DNA of 64,000 nt, from NCBI GenBank assembly GCA_964525565.1, contig CAZGHI010000004.1, positions 25,337 through 89,336 on the forward strand, in the 5' to 3' direction. Source of the DNA: OLB6 sp964525565. Lineage in GTDB: Bacteria; Bacteroidota; Ignavibacteria; Kapaibacteriales; Kapaibacteriaceae. Under the pieces are notes generated by a model, which was given only the letters and a program-made list of their open reading frames with translations, was not told the origin of the DNA and searched no databases. The position numbers and the translations under genes are program-made. Of this stretch, positions 10,201 to 19,275 are shown one piece after another; positions within the stretch are counted from its first letter, which is position 1; every line of letters begins with the position of its first letter.

Positions 10201-12253
10201 TCCACCAAACGACAGTGTGAGCATTGTTGTTCGCGCAACCCCACAAACGCCGGGAACAACAACTGCAACCTTTACCGTTGTTGGGTCTCCATGCACCTGG
10301 AGATATAGCGGCACTTTATCAATCGAAAAAGCTCAACTCATAGCAAGCCTGCAACCAACTTCCGTTGATTTTGGTACCGTGCTCACATGTATTCCGGTTA
10401 AACCAGACACGGTGATCAACGTACGCAATAGCGGTACGAATAGCCTAACCCTCCAGCCGGGTGTTGTAGCTGCACCATTCCGATTCTTGTTTCCCACCGA
10501 GCCCGTGATCATTCCGCCAAATGGTACGGTCCAAGTTCAGGTCGAGTTCGATCCGCAAACCAATGGCATCTTCAGTGAAACTGGCATTCTGTCGTTTACA
10601 TCAGGCGATTGTACTGACTCGTTCCGGGTTACTCTTCGTGGTCAGAGAGCTCAGCCGGATGTTAGTCTGAGTGCTACGTCTCTTAACGTTGGAACCATCG
10701 AGGGGTGCGAAGACAGTCGCGATACTTCCCTCACCATTACTAACAACGGTACATCACCGTTAACGATTGAGCTACCGGGAAGTAGCGAAGTAATCTTTAC
10801 TCCCCCGGGCCCGCTTACTATAGGTAGCGGCGAAAGCGTCACCGTACAGGTCACCATCCGTCCGGCTACTACAGGAGCATTTTCTGCAACCGGGAACGTT
10901 GTTGCTCAACCCTGCGACCTTACCATTCCGGTTACCTTTACTGCTCAGAAGAGTGGGATCACACTCAGCACCCCCCCCTCTGTTGACTTGGGCGAACTTT
11001 CTACTTGTTTTGGACCATCCACAACTACAAAAGCGTTCCAGATAACCTTTAGTGGGGGCTCGGATGGCACCGTTACCAGTGTTCAAACCGGTCCAACGAT
11101 TACAACTACGTTAGCTCCGGGTGTAGTGCTCTCCAACGGTCAGCAGGGTACATTTACAGTTACGTGGATGCCCACTGCCGATGGAACACTGGTTGACTCC
11201 ATCGTATTCGTTACTGAGCCTTGCTCTATTCGCAGGTCTATTCGCATTACCGGCATTCGCACGTCGGTTTCTCTCTGCTTACTGGACAATCCTGTAAATC
11301 TCGGCGCCATTGCCGCTTCGGTTTCGGGCACAATCCGCGTGTGGAACTGCGGTAACGACACTATTGCACCATTATTGCGCTCTAGCGCCAACATCCAGAT
11401 AACAGGCCAGCGTCCACCGGCAGGATCACCCATCTTTGTCGGTGATACTCTTTTTGTTGATTACACAGTATCATGCAATCCGGTTATCGAAGACACCATT
11501 GCCATTCAACCCAGCACACTATGCACAAACACGGTTTATTCCCGCATATATGGAACGTGCGCCGGAGCTGGCCCCCCACGAGCGACTGTGGAACTAGATA
11601 GTGTTGCGGTAAACGTTGGTGAAACAGCCTCGTTACGTCTCCGACTATCAGAATCAGAAAACCTTGATGCAAACGGACTCTCGCAATGGGAAGCAGACAT
11701 AACGTACAACCCAATGGTAGTCGTTGGTACCGGGAGTACTCCTGATTGCTTTGCCTCAGGGATGTATTCACCTTGCTCTATTCGCATTTCCGGTATGCGA
11801 ACCACAGACACAGACATTCTCACGAACCTAACGTTTACTGCAATTCTTGGAACAGCAGAAGCCACAGACATAACGATATCACGCTTCCGTTGGCTTGCAG
11901 ATACACTGGCACCTGTTACCACAAGAAACGGTCACATTCGGATTGCAAACATTTGTGATGAAGGAGGAGTACGGTTGCTTTCGCCAAAGGGCGATGTCTT
12001 TAGCATTCATGTGTATCCGACACCCGCATCCACGGTGCTAACGATAGATGTGCGTGGCATTGGCACTGTCCCAGGCTCGTACGGTGTGTACAGTCAATTG
12101 GGTCAGTTGGTGGCAAGCGGACCTCTTACGCCAGACGCCCAGGGTAACGCAATGGCCGCAGTAAACGTAAGCTCGTTGGGATCCGGTACGTACGTTCTCA
12201 GTGTAGATGCTCGCGGTTCAGTGTATCGAGTCCCCATCATTATTACCCGATAA
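7261..12253 (+). CDS. Giant secreted SBBP/Ig-like repeat protein with T9SS sorting domain (interrupted by N run)
   Basis: About 1660 residues. A signal peptide (VPVLLFMLAVQLTAGTNAQ) follows an ATG with GGAG eight bases upstream. An N-terminal domain is followed by SBBP-type beta-propeller repeats (for example the G-x-x-x-D-x-x-x-D-x-x-G-N-x-x-x-x-G pattern around 8067-9270). Then come Ig/PKD-like domains (YKWSTGEKSQNITV; TVTDAMGCTASDTV), at least four ASPM-SPD-2-Hydin/choice-of-anchor-D-like repeats, a cohesin-like segment, and a C-terminal T9SS type A-like domain (YPTPASTVLTIDV ... LGSGTYVLSV). It is predicted to be exported by T9SS to the cell surface. The two halves lie in different frames only because the 21-N gap length is arbitrary. 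The next gene, a barrel, starts 17 bases later. Confidence 0.85.
8468..8488. other. Assembly gap (21 N) inside giant T9SS cargo gene
   Basis: The flanking reading frames require a gap length of 2 modulo 3, so 21 cannot be exact and the frame break is an artefact. Confidence 0.95.
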
Positions 12254-12270
12254 CAAAACGATAATTCACT

Positions 12271-13131
12271 ATGAACAGATTCATCGTTATCGTTGCAGTA
12301 CTCGTTCTGCTCTTTAACTCGGCATTCCTTTCAGCACAGGAAACGTTAACGGTGGACGCACCGAAAAAGGAGGCAGTGCCCGAGCCACAGCCTGAACCGG
12401 AGCCCCCTCCGGAGATCACCGTCACCAAGCGCATACTTTCCCTTGGACTTCTGGGAGGTTACTCGATTGATGGACATTCTGCAGAAACATTACGGTTGCC
12501 TTCAGTTCCAACGTGTTGCCCTGGTTACGACGGTGCAACGGGGGGGGGAGTCGTCGGCGGCCTGTCGGTTGAGCTTCCCATTACTGAAACAATCGAACTA
12601 CTCACACGACTCACCTACCACAATACGGGTGTAACACAAACGAATGTTGAGCCGATTACCGTACGAAATGGAAACACAACAGCAACGGCTAACATCACCC
12701 ACGAACTAACTACAACGTTATCTACTGTTTCTCTTGAACCCGGCATCGCCTATCTGTTTGGAGAATCTTTTGCAGTAGTGGGTGGTCTGCGATTAGGCGC
12801 CCTACTTGATGCCACATACGACCAGTCTGAAACGCTTGACGCCAGCATCCCATACGACTACGCCGATGGCTCAGGCGTGAGAAATCAATCATCAGGGAAG
12901 ATCTCTGAAACAAACACTCTTCAGTTTGGAATGTTCATCGGTGCCCGCTACATGCTACCAATGAACTCGTCGCGCACATTGCTCCTTGTTCCGGAGGTGC
13001 AGTTTGTGCCAATGTTTAGCACATTTGTGGCAGATCAAACATGGCGCACGAACTCTCTGCGCTTAATGCTTGGTATTACGTATGCCATAACGAGTACAAA
13101 GACGGAGGCAACACCTTTGCGTCCGCGCTAG
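12271..13131 (+). CDS. Outer-membrane beta-barrel protein of a Pro-Thr-Cys-Cys family
   Basis: Protein of 286 residues with a signal peptide (IVAVLVLLFNSAFLSAQ), a short proline/glutamate-rich linker (PEPQPEPEPPPE) and about ten alternating amphipathic strands ending LRLMLGITYAI, as in an outer-membrane barrel. A loop near residue 80 reads LPSVPTCCPGY. The same PTCC loop, the downstream VRNQ, the G-x-x-Y-x-LP strand and the closing SLRxxxLRLG-like strand recur in the N-terminal barrel of the OmpA protein at 37036-39180, so the two are homologous. It follows the giant T9SS cargo by 17 bases, probably in one transcript. The function is unknown; a role in docking or export of the cargo is inference. 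Confidence 0.75.
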   Translation: MNRFIVIVAVLVLLFNSAFLSAQETLTVDAPKKEAVPEPQPEPEPPPEITVTKRILSLGLLGGYSIDGHSAETLRLPSVPTCCPGYDGATGGGVVGGLSVELPITETIELLTRLTYHNTGVTQTNVEPITVRNGNTTATANITHELTTTLSTVSLEPGIAYLFGESFAVVGGLRLGALLDATYDQSETLDASIPYDYADGSGVRNQSSGKISETNTLQFGMFIGARYMLPMNSSRTLLLVPEVQFVPMFSTFVADQTWRTNSLRLMLGITYAITSTKTEATPLRPR

Positions 13132-13194
13132 CCAATTAGCGGTTGTGATAGAGTGCATTCAGTACGGAGTGCGATTCCGGGTTTGGTGCTTCCG

Positions 13195-13202
13195 TACTTT
13201 TG
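13195..13202 (+). promoter_or_regulatory. -7 promoter element (TACTTTTG) of prfC
   Basis: Exact match to TAnnTTTG, six bases before the prfC ATG, which implies a leaderless or nearly leaderless transcript. Confidence 0.55.
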
Positions 13203-13208
13203 CCGTCC

Positions 13209-14774
13209 ATGGTATCGCCAGAAACACTCCGACGTAGAACTGTTGCCATTATCAGCCACCCAGACGCAGGCAAAACCACAGTAACGGAAAAGTTACTACT
13301 CTATTCCGGTGCAATCCACACGGCAGGAGCTGTAACGGGAGGGAAACATGCTTCCACAACGTCCGACTGGATGGGAATTGAACAACAACGCGGCATCAGC
13401 GTAAGCTCCAGTGCGATGCGTGTGCACTACCGCGGTCTTATGCTCAACCTCCTTGATACTCCGGGTCACCAGGACTTCTCGGAAGACACGTATCGCACAC
13501 TGATGGCTGTAGATGCCGCCATCATGCTTCTTGATGCCGGAAGAGGTGTCCAGGAGCAAACGATAAAGTTATTCAAGGTTTGCCGGGATCGGGGAATTCC
13601 CATCATTACGTTTATGAACAAAATGGATCGTCCGGCACGCGATCCACTTGAGCTCCTGGATGAAGTTGAACAAGTGTTAGGTATTACGGCCATACCACGC
13701 ACGTGGCCAATTGGCGACGGTGCAGAGTTTCGTGGCATCTACGATAGGGACCGATGTGAGTATTATGCATTTGAGCGAACTGCCGGTGGCAGAACGAAGG
13801 CGCCGGTATCTGTGTCTGATATCCGCGATCCGGAACTGAGAAATTCGTTGGGTGAGGCCGCACACAACAAATTACTTACCGACCTGGAGTTTGTTGAGCA
13901 CGTTATTCCCGTATTCGACAAGCAGGCGTTTTTGCGAGAAGAATGCACACCAGTGTACTGGGGTAGCGCAATCACCACCTTCGGCGTTGAGCATTTTCTC
14001 AACGACTTGCTGGATCTTGCTCCATCTCCACAATCGTATTCGATGATTGCGCGCGATGGATCGCCTGTGAGTATTACACCGGAGAGTGATGAGTTTGTTG
14101 GTTTCGTGTATAAGGTTCAGGCGAACATGAATAAGGCCCACAGGGACCGCATTTCTTTCGTTCGCATTGTTGGTGGACACTTCGAGCGTGGGATGACGGC
14201 ATACCATCCCAGGACCGATAAAACAACAAAGCTTAACTACCCTTTTGAGATCTTCGGTCGCGAGCGTTCGATTGTGGACGAAGCCTTCCCAGGCGATGTT
14301 ATCGGCCTCACGAATCCGGGATTATTTCATGTAGGAGACGTTTTAACGGAAAAGAGCTGGTTGGCATTGCCACAGTTTCCCCGATTTGCACCTGAGATTT
14401 TTGCACGCGTGTGGCCAAAGTCAGGATCGTTCTCAAAGGGATTTCGCAAGGGTACAGAACAGCTACGTGAGGAAGGAGTTATACAAATCTTTACTGATGC
14501 AGGCGGTTCACCAACACCATTAGTTGGCGTTGTAGGTGAACTGCAGCTAGAGCTGTTTGCTTGGCGCATGCAGAATGAATACAACGAAGAGGTCAGGCTT
14601 GAACGCCAACCATATACCCGAACCCGTTGGATCCACGGTACTACTCTCCCATCGAATGCCATTCCGATAGTGCTCGATGAGCAGAATCGTAAGGTGGCTT
14701 TGTTTAAAAACGACTGGGAAATTGGTTACACTCTCGAGCGCTCGGAAGGTTTACAACTCTCGGAAAAGCCCTGA
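13209..14774 (+). CDS. prfC: Peptide chain release factor 3
   Basis: Translational GTPase that recycles release factors RF1 and RF2 after termination. The 521-residue length fits the family. GTPase motifs are in order: SHPDAGKTT (G1, near residue 16), RGISVSSSAM (G2), DTPGHQDF (G3) and NKMDRPARDP (G4). The C-terminal RF3 domain includes GVVGELQLELFAWRMQNEY and ends normally. The ATG at 13209 lies six bases after a -7 box. A TTG three codons upstream would lie inside that promoter element, so it was rejected. The gene is convergent with the serine hydrolase that follows. Confidence 0.95.
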   Translation: MVSPETLRRRTVAIISHPDAGKTTVTEKLLLYSGAIHTAGAVTGGKHASTTSDWMGIEQQRGISVSSSAMRVHYRGLMLNLLDTPGHQDFSEDTYRTLMAVDAAIMLLDAGRGVQEQTIKLFKVCRDRGIPIITFMNKMDRPARDPLELLDEVEQVLGITAIPRTWPIGDGAEFRGIYDRDRCEYYAFERTAGGRTKAPVSVSDIRDPELRNSLGEAAHNKLLTDLEFVEHVIPVFDKQAFLREECTPVYWGSAITTFGVEHFLNDLLDLAPSPQSYSMIARDGSPVSITPESDEFVGFVYKVQANMNKAHRDRISFVRIVGGHFERGMTAYHPRTDKTTKLNYPFEIFGRERSIVDEAFPGDVIGLTNPGLFHVGDVLTEKSWLALPQFPRFAPEIFARVWPKSGSFSKGFRKGTEQLREEGVIQIFTDAGGSPTPLVGVVGELQLELFAWRMQNEYNEEVRLERQPYTRTRWIHGTTLPSNAIPIVLDEQNRKVALFKNDWEIGYTLERSEGLQLSEKP

Positions 14775-14817
14775 GGAGGTAGGAACAATGTGATTGCTAG
14801 CGTCTCTGCTACCTTCA

Positions 14818-16095
14818 CTACGGCTGCAAAACATAAATCATTTCTGCAGTGCCCGTATTCCCATAAACTACACGCATGATGTATGGTTCTCGACTTCGAA
14901 ACAGTGCGCATTCGAAGTGGGAGGGATAGCGTTCAATAACACGTCCTGTTATATCAACAACAACAACCGGAGTCGGTTCTGACGGCAACGAACGTGAGTG
15001 CGTCGTGTATGGCATGGTAACTGTAGAGGGCTGTCCGATAACATTTCGTAATAACTTCCAAAGTTCATTCACAAACTGCGTGGGTACAGCCGACCCGGAT
15101 TGTTTTGCTTCGTTGCCCATACGGATCACAACCAGACGTTCACTTGGCACAACACACAGTATCTGGTCGTTTGCTCCTAAGCCGAAGAATGCATCAAAAG
15201 GGGCGTTGGGTACAAGCGGTCCCGGAAAGGTGTACTGAACCGATGGCAGCATGAACGATTCTTTCCCGTTTAACCACCACAGATAGCCATAGCTTTTATT
15301 CAAATTCTGTGACGGTTGGATCATAGCCAGGCAATAGTCCTTATCCGGTACCACATTTTCTGATTCATTCCATATAAAACCGGCTAGTGCCAGCAAACCA
15401 AATCGTGCCATTGAACGCGGTGTGCTAACCAACACATTGTTAAATCCTGACTTCGCAAACAACCCGTCCATGCCGATACGTGATTTAATCTTCTGCGTAA
15501 AGTACGTGTTCAGGGCAAGCCCCGTTGCTCCTTCGAGAACGGCATCCAGAAGAGTGTATGGGGCATTATGGTACGCCCATCGAGTTCCCGGTTCTGCTTT
15601 GTACTGGAGACACTCTTTATCGGTACAAAAGGGATCGACTACACCGTCATCTAATCCGCTTGTCATTGTTAACTGGTGCCAAACGGAAATCTGTTGTTCC
15701 GCATCCGGGTTTAAGCTCGTCCACCCTACCCCTTGATATGTACTGGAGGGACTGGTGATCCTTAGCTTACCTTCGTTCTGTGCAATGCCAACCAAGGTTG
15801 CTGTAACAACCTTGCCGGCAGATGCCCAGTACCATACGTCAGTTTTTTTAAATCCGTCGGAGTACCATTCCAACGCAATTTTTCCGTCCTTTAATACAAT
15901 GAACCCTTTCGATTCATTGTTGGCAAGGAAGCGAAACAGCGTATCCAGCTCAGCAGTGTTCCAGTAGAGATGCTCTGGCGCAACCGTTTCCCAGGTAGTG
16001 TCAGCAATTGGCGGGAAGTATAATGCGCTGGTTTGCGCATATACGATAGTATGCGAGAGAATGAGCACAGTAACGGCATGAACAAGTAAGCGCAT
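14818..16095 (-). CDS. Secreted beta-lactamase-family serine hydrolase with C-terminal sorting-like domain
   Basis: Member of the class C beta-lactamase/penicillin-binding-protein fold (425 residues). A signal peptide (MRLLVHAVTVLILSHTIVYAQ) is present. The nucleophile motif S-x-x-K appears as SAGK at about residues 92-95, and the second motif Y-x-N as YHN at 175-177. The third motif near the C-terminus is not clear by eye. Family members act as esterases, D-peptidases or beta-lactamases, and the substrate cannot be told here. The last 70 residues (VVVVDITGRVIERYPSHFE ... YIMRVVYGN) resemble a degenerate T9SS C-terminal domain, so export to the surface is likely. It is convergent with prfC. 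Confidence 0.8.
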   Translation of the reverse strand: MRLLVHAVTVLILSHTIVYAQTSALYFPPIADTTWETVAPEHLYWNTAELDTLFRFLANNESKGFIVLKDGKIALEWYSDGFKKTDVWYWASAGKVVTATLVGIAQNEGKLRITSPSSTYQGVGWTSLNPDAEQQISVWHQLTMTSGLDDGVVDPFCTDKECLQYKAEPGTRWAYHNAPYTLLDAVLEGATGLALNTYFTQKIKSRIGMDGLFAKSGFNNVLVSTPRSMARFGLLALAGFIWNESENVVPDKDYCLAMIQPSQNLNKSYGYLWWLNGKESFMLPSVQYTFPGPLVPNAPFDAFFGLGANDQILCVVPSERLVVIRMGNEAKQSGSAVPTQFVNELWKLLRNVIGQPSTVTMPYTTHSRSLPSEPTPVVVVDITGRVIERYPSHFECALFRSREPYIMRVVYGNTGTAEMIYVLQP

Positions 16096-16157
16096 GTATG
16101 TCCATCAGTACGTGGTGTAGAAAAACCAACAACAGACGCACGAACATCAATTTTCGA

Positions 16158-16949
16158 TTAATCCACGTACTGTACTCCACGTTCCTGCAGCCGAAGGTGC
16201 GGGTGACGTTTCGCCAGTTCTGCAACCCGTGCCGCAAAGGCAGTATCACCCCAGAAAGCCGATGGACCATCCTCGGCCCGTATCTGTTGGAACAGAATAT
16301 CTATCGGAACCTCACGATGGTCTTTAACCAGTTCAACTACACGCCGATCGAAACAACTGTAGCCGGCTTCGTCCGGTTGTAAGTCTGCCCATTGCCGCCG
16401 TGCAATATGTAGTGCTGACGGTTCTGCCTCGATAATCTGCATTGGCCGACAGTGCGTTACATCGTACCAGAAACGCAGGTAGGGGGCTATGGATTCATGT
16501 GTCAGTAGCCGTGGTGTACGTGAAACCTGAACAAGTTCTGCATCCGTGCAATACGTAAGGGGCTTATCGGCAGCAGTGCAACGCACATCCAGGAAGCAAA
16601 ATCGTTCAGAACGTACCAATAAGGTTGCAACCTGGGCAAGAATCAACTGATCAAATNNNNNNNNNNNACACTCCGCCCATATCAAAATTTCTTTCCAGAA
16701 TGGATCAAGCAGCACGGCATCGCGTTTGTCCATTTCGTCAACCACTTGCTGTGCATTCCCCCATCCGCGTGCATCAATAAATGTAGCTCTGTTCAGATTG
16801 AAGGCATGGCGTCCCGCAGTGTCAACAGTCGTATAGTCAAAAAGTGGACCTTCGTGCAACACCTCTCTCCAGGGCAAAATCTTTCCATCAATGCCGATGT
16901 CCAGCAGTCGATGTGCGAAGAGATCGCCGTTCGTGATGTGTAGCGTCAT
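16158..16949 (-). CDS. DUF1835 domain-containing protein (interrupted by N run)
   Basis: About 263 residues, probably cytoplasmic. The N-terminus MTLHITNGDLFAHRLLDIGIDGKILPWREVLHEGP is split here as ITNGD and LPWREVLHEGP, both hallmark segments of DUF1835. The segment WAEC-gap-FDQLILAQVATLL matches the family's W-[FY]-E-x(2)-L-[FY]-x-Q-L-x-L stretch, and the gap falls in its middle. The biochemical function of the family is not established. Both sides of the gap are in one frame. There is no close functional link to its neighbours; the pirin gene upstream runs in the same direction 90 bases away. Confidence 0.8.
   Translation of the reverse strand: MTLHITNGDLFAHRLLDIGIDGKILPWREVLHEGPLFDYTTVDTAGRHAFNLNRATFIDARGWGNAQQVVDEMDKRDAVLLDPFWKEILIWAECXXXXFDQLILAQVATLLVRSERFCFLDVRCTAADKPLTYCTDAELVQVSRTPRLLTHESIAPYLRFWYDVTHCRPMQIIEAEPSALHIARRQWADLQPDEAGYSCFDRRVVELVKDHREVPIDILFQQIRAEDGPSAFWGDTAFAARVAELAKRHPHLRLQERGVQYVD
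16657..16667. other. Assembly gap (11 N) inside DUF1835 gene
   Basis: The reading frame is preserved across this gap, so its length is right modulo three. About four residues are hidden. Confidence 0.95.
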
Positions 16950-17039
16950 GTCCGCTCCCCGAAGATTGCTGGAGTAACATACTCGCGGAGAGCGAAAAAA
17001 CGAAACAAATGCGATGAATTTTTTGCGTGAGTGTTACAC

Positions 17040-17906
17040 CTATACGGTACCGAACTTGCCCCCGGCAAAATCGCGAAACGCTTCACGGATTTGGTCTTCG
17101 GTATTCATTACAAACGGACCATACATGGAAACTGGTTCCCGCAATGGTTCACCGGCCAGAAGGAGGATACGACCGCTTTCTTGAATGGTAAGCTGTACTG
17201 CTGACGCAGCGCCCGAAGCTGTGTCACGTTCGTCGAATACAACCAGTTGCTGCTGGTGCACAATTTGGTCGCCCACCAGCAATTTGCCGCCGAGCACGTA
17301 CAAGAGCACTGACTCGTGCTGAGGAAGCTCAAGGATGCCGGAGCCCCCTTGCGTTGTCCACCCCATGGCAGCAACTAGTGGCGACTGGGTAATGGCAGGC
17401 CCAACAGCATTAGAATAGGTACCAGCTACGAGACGTAAGCGCAGATGATTGTCGAGAAGGTGGATTTCCGGCAGCATTTCGGCATGCAGTTCCTGATACA
17501 TTGGCTGCATCATTTTTCGGTCGGCAGGAAGGTTTATCCAAAGTTGAACCAGTTCAAGAGGCTCACCGGATGATGTGGACTCAGGAGTGGGACCCTCTTC
17601 GTGCATAATTCCACTGCCACTGGTAATCCATTGAACTTCTTCTGCACCGATCACGCCAGTGTTGCCAAGGGAATCGCGATGCAGCACGCTCCCTTGGAAC
17701 ACAAACGTTACAGGCTCAAATCCACGATGAGGGTGGGCTTCAATCTTTGGAGGGGGCTCTGAGGATGCGAATGTTTGCGGCCCGGCATGGTGCAGAAGCA
17801 GAAACGGGTCGGCAGTTCTCAGCGCCGGTACAGGCAAGGGCTGTGCAATGGTTAAGGGACCAACTGAACTTGGCACACCCGTCGTTATCAAACGAATTCC
17901 TCTCAT
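17040..17906 (-). CDS. Pirin family protein
   Basis: Bicupin of 288 residues, the normal pirin length. The N-terminal cupin shows the metal-binding set: HPHRGFEPVTF near residues 58-68, a further histidine in VLHRDS, and HEEGP near 103. The C-terminal cupin is present but lacks an obvious metal set, as is usual. Some bacterial pirins have quercetinase activity, and others regulate enzymes; neither can be assigned here. The gene starts 34 bases after the stop of the yceI gene on the same strand, so the pair probably shares the palindrome-bearing promoter at 18541-18574. YceI and pirin genes are often neighbours under MarR-type control. Confidence 0.92.
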   Translation of the reverse strand: MRGIRLITTGVPSSVGPLTIAQPLPVPALRTADPFLLLHHAGPQTFASSEPPPKIEAHPHRGFEPVTFVFQGSVLHRDSLGNTGVIGAEEVQWITSGSGIMHEEGPTPESTSSGEPLELVQLWINLPADRKMMQPMYQELHAEMLPEIHLLDNHLRLRLVAGTYSNAVGPAITQSPLVAAMGWTTQGGSGILELPQHESVLLYVLGGKLLVGDQIVHQQQLVVFDERDTASGAASAVQLTIQESGRILLLAGEPLREPVSMYGPFVMNTEDQIREAFRDFAGGKFGTV

Positions 17907-17939
17907 ACATCCTCCGGTATTAACAAATAACAGTAATCA

Positions 17940-18509
17940 TCACGTAGAAGCAGCGAATTCCGATTCGCCTTGAGATGTTACTGACTCCAGTTGAAGGAGC
18001 TGAATGTTCAAGACAATGCGAACTTCGTCGGCAACAACAATGTTACCGGCTTCGGTAAGTCCATTCCACAGTAAACCAAAATCCTTTCGGTTTATAGCAC
18101 CGGTTGCTTCGAATCCGGCTTTGATATTTCCATATGGGTCAACAATGGTTCCTCCATACGTAACATCTAATACAACCGGTTTTGTTATCCCACGTATGGT
18201 TAGGTCACCTGAAAGCAGATACGAGTCTTTACCCGTTTTATTCATGCCTGTAGAAATGAAATTCATGGTTGGAAACGCCTCCGCATGGAAAAAGTCGTTG
18301 CTGCGGAGATGATTATCTCTCATTTCGATTCCGGTATCCACGGAATTTACTCTTGCCTCGAAACGCACCTGTGCATTGTTGAAGTCCGTGCCTTCTGTTT
18401 CTACCGTAACATCATAATCCCGGAATCTTCCCGTAACCGTGTTAATCATAAGGTGCTTAACCTTAAACTGCACTTCTGAATGCGCTTGATCTACCTTCCA
18501 CCGTGCCAT
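17940..18509 (-). CDS. YceI family lipid-binding protein
   Basis: YceI proteins form a lipocalin-like barrel that binds polyisoprenoid lipids. This one has 189 residues beginning MARWKVDQAHSEVQFKVKH, with the family's W-x-[IV]-D-x-x-H-[ST]-x-[IV]-x-F opening and the DLTIRGITKPV segment. The first ATG that gives this opening is at 18509. A longer frame upstream would add 26 unrelated cysteine-rich residues and overlap the operator-like palindromes. No signal peptide is seen, so a cytoplasmic location is likely. It is the first gene of a yceI-pirin pair. Confidence 0.92.
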   Translation of the reverse strand: MARWKVDQAHSEVQFKVKHLMINTVTGRFRDYDVTVETEGTDFNNAQVRFEARVNSVDTGIEMRDNHLRSNDFFHAEAFPTMNFISTGMNKTGKDSYLLSGDLTIRGITKPVVLDVTYGGTIVDPYGNIKAGFEATGAINRKDFGLLWNGLTEAGNIVVADEVRIVLNIQLLQLESVTSQGESEFAAST

Positions 18510-18540
18510 AAGTAAACCCTTTAGACTATTTGGAACAATG

Positions 18541-18574
18541 TGTGTTTCGACACATATATACGTGTTGCAACACG
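18541..18574. promoter_or_regulatory. Operator-like palindromes upstream of yceI-pirin
   Basis: A perfect 14-base palindrome CGTGTTGCAACACG lies at 18561-18574, and an imperfect one (TGTGT-N4-ACACA) at 18541-18554, that is 32-65 bases before the yceI start. The GTTGCAAC core resembles sites bound by MarR-family regulators. No regulator gene is in the window, so the identity of the binder is inference. Confidence 0.55.
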
Positions 18575-18613
18575 CTTTATTGTTCAACTCCGTTCTTTTT
18601 CGTCAAACTAGTC

Positions 18614-19243
18614 TCACTCCAGCATGATCCCAACCCCACTCGATGTTCCAATACGGGAAGCACCTGCCGCTATCATGCGCTCTGCCGTTGCTCTGTTACG
18701 AATTCCACCTGACGCCTTCACCTGCACAACAGGTCCAACGTGTGCCCTGAGCAACTCAACGTCTTCCACAGTAGCACCACCTGTAGAGAACCCTGTTGAC
18801 GTCTTTATAAAGTCAGACTCAGCTTCCGTCACCAGTTCACACATCATCAGTTTCTCCGCATGCGTTAACAAGCATGTTTCAATGATGACTTTCACAACCC
18901 CCCCCCTATCATGCACTGCCTTGGTCACAGCTTCAATATCAGCGAAAACTGCTGCTCTATTTCCACTTTTAAGAGCTGTTATGGGTGCAACCATATCTAT
19001 TTCTGTGGCGCCACTGTTCATGGCCGCCATTGCCTCGAAAACCTTTACCTGCGTATCGTGAGCACCCAGGGGAAATCCAACAACGGTGCAAACAACCGGA
19101 TAGAGTGAGCGGCTCAGTTCAACCCACCATGGTAATACGCAAACCGATGCAAAACGATACTGTGCTGCCTCTGCACACAACGTCCGAATCTGTTGCTCGG
19201 TACAATCCGGCTTCAGTAATGTGTGGTCAATCAATGTGTTCAT
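18614..19243 (-). CDS. deoC: Deoxyribose-phosphate aldolase
   Basis: Class I aldolase that splits 2-deoxyribose-5-phosphate into glyceraldehyde-3-phosphate and acetaldehyde in nucleoside salvage. 209 residues from the ATG at 19243. The Schiff-base lysine is K147 in FIKTSTGF, the proton-relay lysine K176 in QVKASGGIR, and the conserved aspartate D83 in EIDMV. An ATG four codons upstream is an alternative start. It is the last gene of the tsaC-ptsH-ptsI-omp85-deoC operon, 32 bases after the omp85 stop. A nine-C run at 18898-18906 lies in the coding sequence. Confidence 0.95.
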   Translation of the reverse strand: MNTLIDHTLLKPDCTEQQIRTLCAEAAQYRFASVCVLPWWVELSRSLYPVVCTVVGFPLGAHDTQVKVFEAMAAMNSGATEIDMVAPITALKSGNRAAVFADIEAVTKAVHDRGGVVKVIIETCLLTHAEKLMMCELVTEAESDFIKTSTGFSTGGATVEDVELLRAHVGPVVQVKASGGIRNRATAERMIAAGASRIGTSSGVGIMLE

Positions 19244-19275
19244 GGTGCTTACCATTACGATGTTCGTTTTCCGAA

